Source: DYGX01 sp035325905
GTDB taxonomy: Bacteria; Chloroflexota; Anaerolineae; Aggregatilineales; Aggregatilineaceae
Length of the DNA: 64,000 nucleotides
Assembly: GCA_035325905.1 (NCBI GenBank)
Contig: DAOKYY010000004.1
Coordinates: 25,904 to 89,903, forward strand
Direction: 5' to 3'
A program made the translations under genes and the position numbers. Under the pieces are notes generated by a model. The model was not told where the DNA came from, did no database searches, and saw nothing but the letters and a program-made list of their open reading frames with translations. Below, piece by piece: positions 59,565-64,000 of the stretch. Every line of letters begins with the position of its first letter. Position 1 is the stretch's first letter.

Positions 59565-59729
59565 GTTGTCATGATGGCGCGTCACGAGGGGGGCGCCGAT
59601 CGCTGTCCCTCGTGTTTTCGATTGCAAGGCTTTCGTGCGTGAGGTTTCAGTTTTAGGTAGGGTGACGAGCGTCGCTCCGCGCGGAGCCGGCGCTCGCCTT
59701 TGTCGTGGCGCAGGGAGATTCCATTGTCC

Positions 59730-61673
59730 ATGTCTGCACTTGAGACCATTATCGCCGCGCTCCAACAGCGCAGGCGCGCCCTCGCGCAGCCGTATTACGT
59801 GCCGGGGTTGTGGGTCGACGCGGCCAGCACTGCCGCCCAGCCGGTCGACCCCTATGCGTTCTACGCCGGGCGGCTGCGCGAAATCCAGCAAGCCGAGCCA
59901 GTTCCGCTGGTGCAGGGCGAAGGCGGCGGGGAATGGTCCCGCCACGCGCGCGCCTACAACCTGTTTCCGCGCGTGACGACGGCTTTTGACCACGAGCAGG
60001 ACGGCCGGCTGGCGATCGGCCCCTCGGCGGACGGCTGGCGCGACACCGGCACGCTGCTCAAGTGCATCGCGCTGCTGCCCTATTTGCAGAGCATGGAGAT
60101 CAATGCCATCCACCTGCTGCCGATCAGCGCAGTCGGGCAAGACGGCCGCAAAGGCTCGCTCGGCTCGCCTTACGCCATCCGCGACCCCTACCGGCTGGAC
60201 GAGAACCTCGACGAGCCAGCGTTGGGGCTGGATGTCGACACCCTGTTCGCCGGGTTTGTCGAGGCGGCGCACCGGCTCGGCATACGCGTCGTGATGGAAT
60301 TCGTGCTCCGCACGGCGGCGAAAGACTCGGACTGGATCGCGCAGCATCCCGACTGGTTCTACTGGATTCGAGCCGATATCCCTGACCGCCGCGCCGGGTC
60401 GCTCGACGCCAGCGTCTACGGCGCGCCGATTTTCCCGCCGGACGACCTGCACCGCGCGAAGGCTAAGGTCTACGCGCACGACTTCACCGCGCTGCCCGCG
60501 CCGCCCAAAGCCTACCGGGCGATGTTCACCCATCCGCCGCGCCCAGAGAATGTCCGCCGCGAGGACGGGCGCTGGATCGGCGCGCTGGACGACGGGACGC
60601 GGGTGCGCGTGCCCGGCGCGTTTTCGGACTATCCGCCGGACGATACACAGCCGCCGTGGACGGACGTGACCTACCTGCGGCTGTACGACCATCCTGATTT
60701 TAACTACATGGCGTACAACACGATCCGCATGTATGACCGGCGGCTGGCGAAACCAGAGCACGCTGTCTCGGCGCTGTGGGACGCCGTCGCGGGCGTCATT
60801 CCACACTATCAGCAGCGGTTTGGCATCGACGGCGTGATGATCGACATGGGGCACGCGCTGCCCCCGGCGCTGCGCCAGCGTGTGCTCCGCTCGGCGCGCG
60901 AGATCAACCCGGACTTTGCCTTCTGGGGTGAAGACTTTTCGATCGATTCGCACAGCGCCGCCGAGGGATACAACGCCGTCGTTGGCTTTCTGTTGTTCGA
61001 TCTTCACCAGCCAGACCGTCTGCGCGAGTTTTTGCGGAAGGTAACGATCGAGCGGCTGCCAGTTCCATTCTTCGCCACTGCTGAAAACCACAATACGCCG
61101 CGCGCCTATAGCCGCCCGTTTCCGCTGGAATTCGTGCATTACGCGCTGGCGATCAGCGTCATGCTGCCTGGTATCCCGTACATCCACAGCGGTTTTGAGT
61201 TGATGGAGACCAAGCCAATCAACACCGGGCTGAACTTCAGCCGCGAGGCCCTGCGCGCGAACCCAACCGACACGCTGCCGTTGTTCAGCCCCTGGGCGTT
61301 TGACTGGACGCGGCGCGACAACCTCGTCGGGTCGATCCGCTACGCGTTTGGCCTGCGTAAGAAATACGACGCGCTGCTGAGCAACCCTGATCCGGCGACC
61401 GCCGCGCTGGGCTATGGCGACAATCCAAATCTAATCGTGTTTGTGCGCCGCAACCACGAGCACGCGCTGATCGCGGTCGCTAGCTCCAGCATGGAAACGG
61501 TCGAGAGCGGGCGTGCGCATGTGCCCGTCACGGAATATGAGCTGACTCCGCTGTGGGGGACGGAGCACCCGTTCCGCAGCGTCGAAATGCTGTCGTTCGA
61601 CGTGCGCCTCGGCAACGGGCACGTGCTGATTCTCGAAGATGGGAAGGCGCTCGGGCGAGTGAAGGCGCGCTAG
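59730..61673 (+). CDS. Alpha-amylase family (GH13) protein, GlgE-like in part
   Basis: A 647-residue (beta/alpha)8 barrel enzyme. A long N-terminal part is followed by INAIHLLPISAVGQDGRKGSLGSPYAIRDPY-like sequence, region I VVMEFVLRTAAKDSDWIAQHPDWF (~186-210; resembles GlgE), region II FGIDGVMIDMGHA (nucleophile Asp372) and region III FAFWGEDFS (acid/base Glu401). Region IV reads AENHNTPR (~451-458), where the usual third Asp is absent. A C-terminal beta domain follows. Maltosyl transfer or alpha-glucan cleavage are possible, but the activity cannot be fixed. TTG at 59724, two codons upstream and better spaced from AGGGAG, may be the true start. Confidence 0.75.
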   Translation: MSALETIIAALQQRRRALAQPYYVPGLWVDAASTAAQPVDPYAFYAGRLREIQQAEPVPLVQGEGGGEWSRHARAYNLFPRVTTAFDHEQDGRLAIGPSADGWRDTGTLLKCIALLPYLQSMEINAIHLLPISAVGQDGRKGSLGSPYAIRDPYRLDENLDEPALGLDVDTLFAGFVEAAHRLGIRVVMEFVLRTAAKDSDWIAQHPDWFYWIRADIPDRRAGSLDASVYGAPIFPPDDLHRAKAKVYAHDFTALPAPPKAYRAMFTHPPRPENVRREDGRWIGALDDGTRVRVPGAFSDYPPDDTQPPWTDVTYLRLYDHPDFNYMAYNTIRMYDRRLAKPEHAVSALWDAVAGVIPHYQQRFGIDGVMIDMGHALPPALRQRVLRSAREINPDFAFWGEDFSIDSHSAAEGYNAVVGFLLFDLHQPDRLREFLRKVTIERLPVPFFATAENHNTPRAYSRPFPLEFVHYALAISVMLPGIPYIHSGFELMETKPINTGLNFSREALRANPTDTLPLFSPWAFDWTRRDNLVGSIRYAFGLRKKYDALLSNPDPATAALGYGDNPNLIVFVRRNHEHALIAVASSSMETVESGRAHVPVTEYELTPLWGTEHPFRSVEMLSFDVRLGNGHVLILEDGKALGRVKAR

Positions 61674-62722
61674 AATAGCACAGCCGCCGCCAGGACGGAT
61701 AAAGCCAGCGCGGCGGCGATCCACCACCAGCGAATCGTGCGGTGGGGCGGGGCAGGGCGGGGCGCGGATTCGGGAGCTGGCGCTTCATCGCGCGCGTCGC
61801 GAAGGGCGCTGGCGTGTGAGCGGCGGCGCACTTCCCGCGCGAGGCGCTTGTCGAGCGTTAGCGTGGCGTAATCGTCGGCGTCCGCGCTGCGCAAGATGGC
61901 GAGCATTTCGCGCACTGAGAGAAAGCGTTCCGCCGGGTTCTTACGCAGCGCGATCAGGATCGCGCGCTCGATCCTGGGGTCGAGGCCGGGCTGGCGCTGG
62001 CCCGGCGGGATAGGCATTTCGTAAAGGTGCTGCGCGACGAGAGCGTCTCGCGTGGGAGCCTTAAACGGCACGTCGCCGACCGCCAGCTCGTAGAGCATGA
62101 TCCCCAGCGCGTAAACGTCCATCGCGGGGCTTGGCGCAAGCAGCGCGGCCTGCTCCGGCGCCCAATACGCCACGACGCCCGGCGGGGCGGTATGGCTTCC
62201 GGGCGTGTCGTCCCCCAGACACGGGATGCAGAAATCGATCAGGGCCGGGCGGCTATGTGGCCCCAGCAGGACGTGATCGGGCCGCAGGCTGCCGTGCACA
62301 ATGCCGCGCTCGTGGGCGCTGGCGAGCGCGTCCGCGAGTGGCTCGAACACGCGCCACAACTCATCACGCGGGTAGCCGCTGGGGTGCGCGGCGATACTGT
62401 CGCGCAGCGTGCTCCCCTCGACATGCTCCAACACTAAATAGCACAGCTCGCTGCCGGTCTCGCAGCCATAATCGACGATCCGCGCGACGTGCGGGTGAAC
62501 GAAGGCCGCCAGCCGCGCCGCTTCGGCGGTGAACTGCGCGGCATGCGCTGGCCCCCGGATGACGCCTGGTAGATATACCTTGACGGCGTAGGTGTCCGGC
62601 GCGCCGGTCCGCGTCGCCTGGTAAATCTCGGCCCGGCGCCCCCGCGCGATCAGCCGCTGGATCGTATAAGCCCCGATGCGCTGACCGGGGCTTAACTGCG
62701 ACAGCGGTTTCGTGATGCCCAT
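61670..62722 (-). CDS. Ser/Thr kinase-fold protein, probable pseudokinase, with C-terminal membrane helix
   Basis: A 350-residue Hanks-type kinase fold (~17-285), a Pro/Arg-rich linker and one membrane helix (~328-349). Kept: Lys48 (AVKVY), Glu67, Asp163 (IDFCIP in place of DFG), APE (188-190) and DVYALG (202-207). Lost: the catalytic-loop Asp and Asn; the HRDLKPEN region reads HGSLRPDH, with Ser145 and His150, and the glycine loop is degenerate (IARGRRAEIY). It should bind ligand or nucleotide at best and not phosphorylate. It lies 41 bases after adk and overlaps the GH13 stop. Scaffold or sensor is the likely role. Confidence 0.82.
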   Translation of the reverse strand: MGITKPLSQLSPGQRIGAYTIQRLIARGRRAEIYQATRTGAPDTYAVKVYLPGVIRGPAHAAQFTAEAARLAAFVHPHVARIVDYGCETGSELCYLVLEHVEGSTLRDSIAAHPSGYPRDELWRVFEPLADALASAHERGIVHGSLRPDHVLLGPHSRPALIDFCIPCLGDDTPGSHTAPPGVVAYWAPEQAALLAPSPAMDVYALGIMLYELAVGDVPFKAPTRDALVAQHLYEMPIPPGQRQPGLDPRIERAILIALRKNPAERFLSVREMLAILRSADADDYATLTLDKRLAREVRRRSHASALRDARDEAPAPESAPRPAPPHRTIRWWWIAAALALSVLAAAVLF

Positions 62723-62763
62723 CCCACCATCCGCGATCTACGCTGGACTGTCACGCTCCAGCG

Positions 62764-63342
62764 TCAGTCGAGGCAGCTTCTCACGAGCGCGAGCACGTCG
62801 CCGTAAATGACTTCGACCGGCCGGTTGCCGTCGATCGCGTGCACCAGGCCGGGCCGCGCGCGATAGTGCGGCATGACGCTCGCCTCGACCCGCGCATGAT
62901 CGGACAGGCGCTTCTCGATCACTTCCGGCTTGTCGTCCGCGCGCCCTTCCTGGCGGGCGAGCAGACGCGCGCGGGAGACGTCCAGCGGTAGAACAAAATC
63001 GACGACCATGCACAGCTCCGCGCTTAGCTCGGTCAGTAGATTGTCGAGCGCGATGGCCTGTTCGCGCGTGCGCGGGAACCCGTCGAAGATCGCGCCGCGA
63101 GCGCAGTCCGGCTGCTTGAGGCGCTCGCGCACCATGTCGATCGTGATCTCGTCAGGCACCAGCGCCCCGCGTGCCATGAATTCCTGCGCCTTGAGGCCAA
63201 GCGCCGTCTTTTCGCCAAGATGTTTGCGGAACAGCTCGCCGGTCGAAATCTGAGCCAGCCCCAGCTCCTCGACGGCCAGCTTGGCCTGCGTCCCCTTGCC
63301 GGAGCCGGGCGGGCCGAAGAAAACGATGAACGCGCGTCTCAT
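62764..63342 (-). CDS. adk: Adenylate kinase (short-lid type)
   Basis: A 192-residue nucleoside monophosphate kinase (ATP + AMP = 2 ADP). It shows the P-loop IVFFGPPGSGKGTQAKL (~6-22), AMP-site ISTGELFRKHL (~32-42) and FDGFPRTREQA (~83-93). The LID is short, with ARLLARQEGRADDKPEVIEKRL and no zinc cysteines. The family includes short-form adenylate kinases; UMP/CMP kinase activity is a less likely alternative. It is preceded on the same strand by a hypothetical gene (97 bases) and followed by the pseudokinase gene. Confidence 0.9.
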   Translation of the reverse strand: MRRAFIVFFGPPGSGKGTQAKLAVEELGLAQISTGELFRKHLGEKTALGLKAQEFMARGALVPDEITIDMVRERLKQPDCARGAIFDGFPRTREQAIALDNLLTELSAELCMVVDFVLPLDVSRARLLARQEGRADDKPEVIEKRLSDHARVEASVMPHYRARPGLVHAIDGNRPVEVIYGDVLALVRSCLD

Positions 63343-63439
63343 ACAGTCACCTCGTCAGTGCGCGCAAAAGGCCAACCTGGTGGATTGTACCCGTTCCTGC
63401 CGTGTGGACAACACCGCGCCGGTGCGGATGGGCAGGTCG

Positions 63440-63784
63440 CTAGAGCAGGCGCGGCTGAACCTTTTCCAGGCTTTCTCCCGCGCGCTCGGCGTCCGCACCG
63501 TCGAGGCCGCGCCGGGTCTTGTACAGCTCCAGTTCGCGCTCCGCCCACGCGACGAGGTATTTCGCGCTGGAGCGCCATGCGGACTTCTGCTGGCCGAGGC
63601 CGAGATCGCCGTGCGCGGCGTAGAGCAGGTCAAACACACGGTCTTCGCCCAACTGCGCGAAAAGCAGGGGCACGAACAGCCGGAAGTTGCTGACCGCCGT
63701 CGAGATGAACGACTCCGGACAGCCTTGCTCGCGGAGCACTTGCTCCAGGTTGGCTTGATTGAAGAGGTCCGGTCGCCGGGTCAT
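63440..63784 (-). CDS. Hypothetical small alpha-helical protein
   Basis: A 114-residue protein of no recognised family. It looks all-helical, with LFNQANLEQVLREQGCPESFISTAVSNF (two helices, in part), RLFVPLLFAQLGEDRVFDLLYAAHG and a WRSSAKYLVAWAERELELYK helix. There is no signal peptide or membrane segment. Start at 63784 is chosen because AAGGGAGA lies 6 bases upstream; the frame extends 12 codons further without one. It lies between the tRNA and adk on the same strand. Confidence 0.65.
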   Translation of the reverse strand: MTRRPDLFNQANLEQVLREQGCPESFISTAVSNFRLFVPLLFAQLGEDRVFDLLYAAHGDLGLGQQKSAWRSSAKYLVAWAERELELYKTRRGLDGADAERAGESLEKVQPRLL

Positions 63785-63888
63785 CGACAGTCTCCCTTTG
63801 CACCCAGGCACATGGAACACGGCTTGGCCGAAAGAGCCTGCCTTAAGTGTACGCCAGATTGCCAGGACGGGGAAACGGATCGACCAAC

Positions 63889-63916
63889 AAAAAACCTCTC
63901 GCCAGCGTGCGAGAGG
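63889..63916 (-). terminator. Rho-independent terminator of the tRNA gene
   Basis: A perfect 8-bp stem (CCTCTCGC / GCGAGAGG, 6-base loop). On the - strand it is followed by six Ts (63894-63889). It begins 9 bases past the tRNA 3' end. Confidence 0.9.
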
Positions 63917-63925
63917 TCCAGAAGG

Positions 63926-63997
63926 TGGCGACGGTGTGATTTGAACACACGACCCAGGGCTTATGAGTCCCCTGCTCTACCGCTGAGCTACGTCGCC
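63926..63997 (-). tRNA. tRNA with CAU anticodon, probably tRNA-Met (elongator)
   Basis: A complete cloverleaf on the - strand: 7-bp acceptor stem (GGCGACG / CGTCGCC), D arm GCTC-AGCGGTA-GAGC, anticodon loop CTCATAA (anticodon CAU) and T arm GTGTG-TTCAAAT-CACAC with TTCAAAT loop. The discriminator base is A. The anticodon stem has one A-G mismatch next to the loop and one G-U pair. CCA is not fully encoded (CC then T). The absence of a C-A mismatch at position 1-72 argues against an initiator. A lysidine-modified tRNA-Ile2 also has CAU and cannot be ruled out. Confidence 0.9.
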
Positions 63998-64000
63998 GTG

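Noticed and set aside
63926..63997. Initiator tRNA-fMet
   Set aside because: The acceptor stem is fully paired at its first position (G-C) and the anticodon stem lacks the three G-C pairs of initiators, so an elongator Met or Ile2 tRNA fits better.

Overview
The window is 64 kb of GC-rich, tightly packed bacterial chromosome with about 58 protein genes and one tRNA. I found no insertion sequence, prophage, CRISPR array or rRNA. The gene content points to a Chloroflexota bacterium, probably Anaerolineae-like. The main reasons are an F420 pathway with a stand-alone nitroreductase (as described for Thermomicrobia), a bacterial Elp3 (as in Dehalococcoides), an archaeal-type phosphoglycerate mutase and the general neighbourhood style. 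This assignment is inference; there is no rRNA to anchor it.

Region 1 (1-20.2 kb, all + strand) is the most distinctive part. It interleaves coenzyme F420 genes (npdG, cofE, a nitroreductase, cofD, cofC, an LLM-class F420 oxidoreductase) with a complete-looking selenium-dependent molybdenum hydroxylase (SDMH) set. The SDMH set comprises ssnA, a fused Fe-S/Mo hydroxylase, xdhC, a second hydroxylase split as FAD+Fe-S fusion and Mo subunit, yqeB, and a yqeC-mocA fusion. A GT-C-like membrane protein, a metallophosphoesterase and a two-helix membrane protein are embedded in the same run. Many junctions overlap (ATGA or GTGA), which suggests co-expression.

Region 2 (20.2-34 kb) is housekeeping: punA, queA, DUF2905, ruvB, upp, a WecA/TagO-like sugar-phosphate transferase, and the lower glycolysis block yvcK-gap-pgk-tpiA with apgM divergent.

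Region 3 (34-43.2 kb, - strand) holds a MoxR/DUF58/MFS-spermidine-synthase/Lit-like group. Next to it is a surface-glycan operon: an rmlD-like reductase, two GT2 enzymes, rnhB and a GT4 enzyme. Region 4 (43.2-49 kb) holds a near-perfect sigma70 promoter driving a possible leader peptide, yceD (DUF177) and the principal sigma factor. An FHA protein, moeA and a ferredoxin-NADP reductase-like flavoprotein follow.

Region 5 (49-64 kb) contains proBA, a small sulfite-oxidase-fold molybdoenzyme, mutY, a methyltransferase, elp3, a DUF4230 protein, a LipM-like acyltransferase, an LCP protein and a GlgE-like GH13 protein. It ends with a probable pseudokinase, adk, a hypothetical gene and a CAU-anticodon tRNA with a clear terminator.

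Functional thread: MoeA (46.3 kb) would supply molybdenum cofactor to the two hydroxylases and the small sulfite-oxidase-fold enzyme. XdhC, YqeB, YqeC and MocA would mature the hydroxylase centres. The F420 genes supply and reduce a second unusual redox cofactor. The substrates of the hydroxylases are unknown from sequence.
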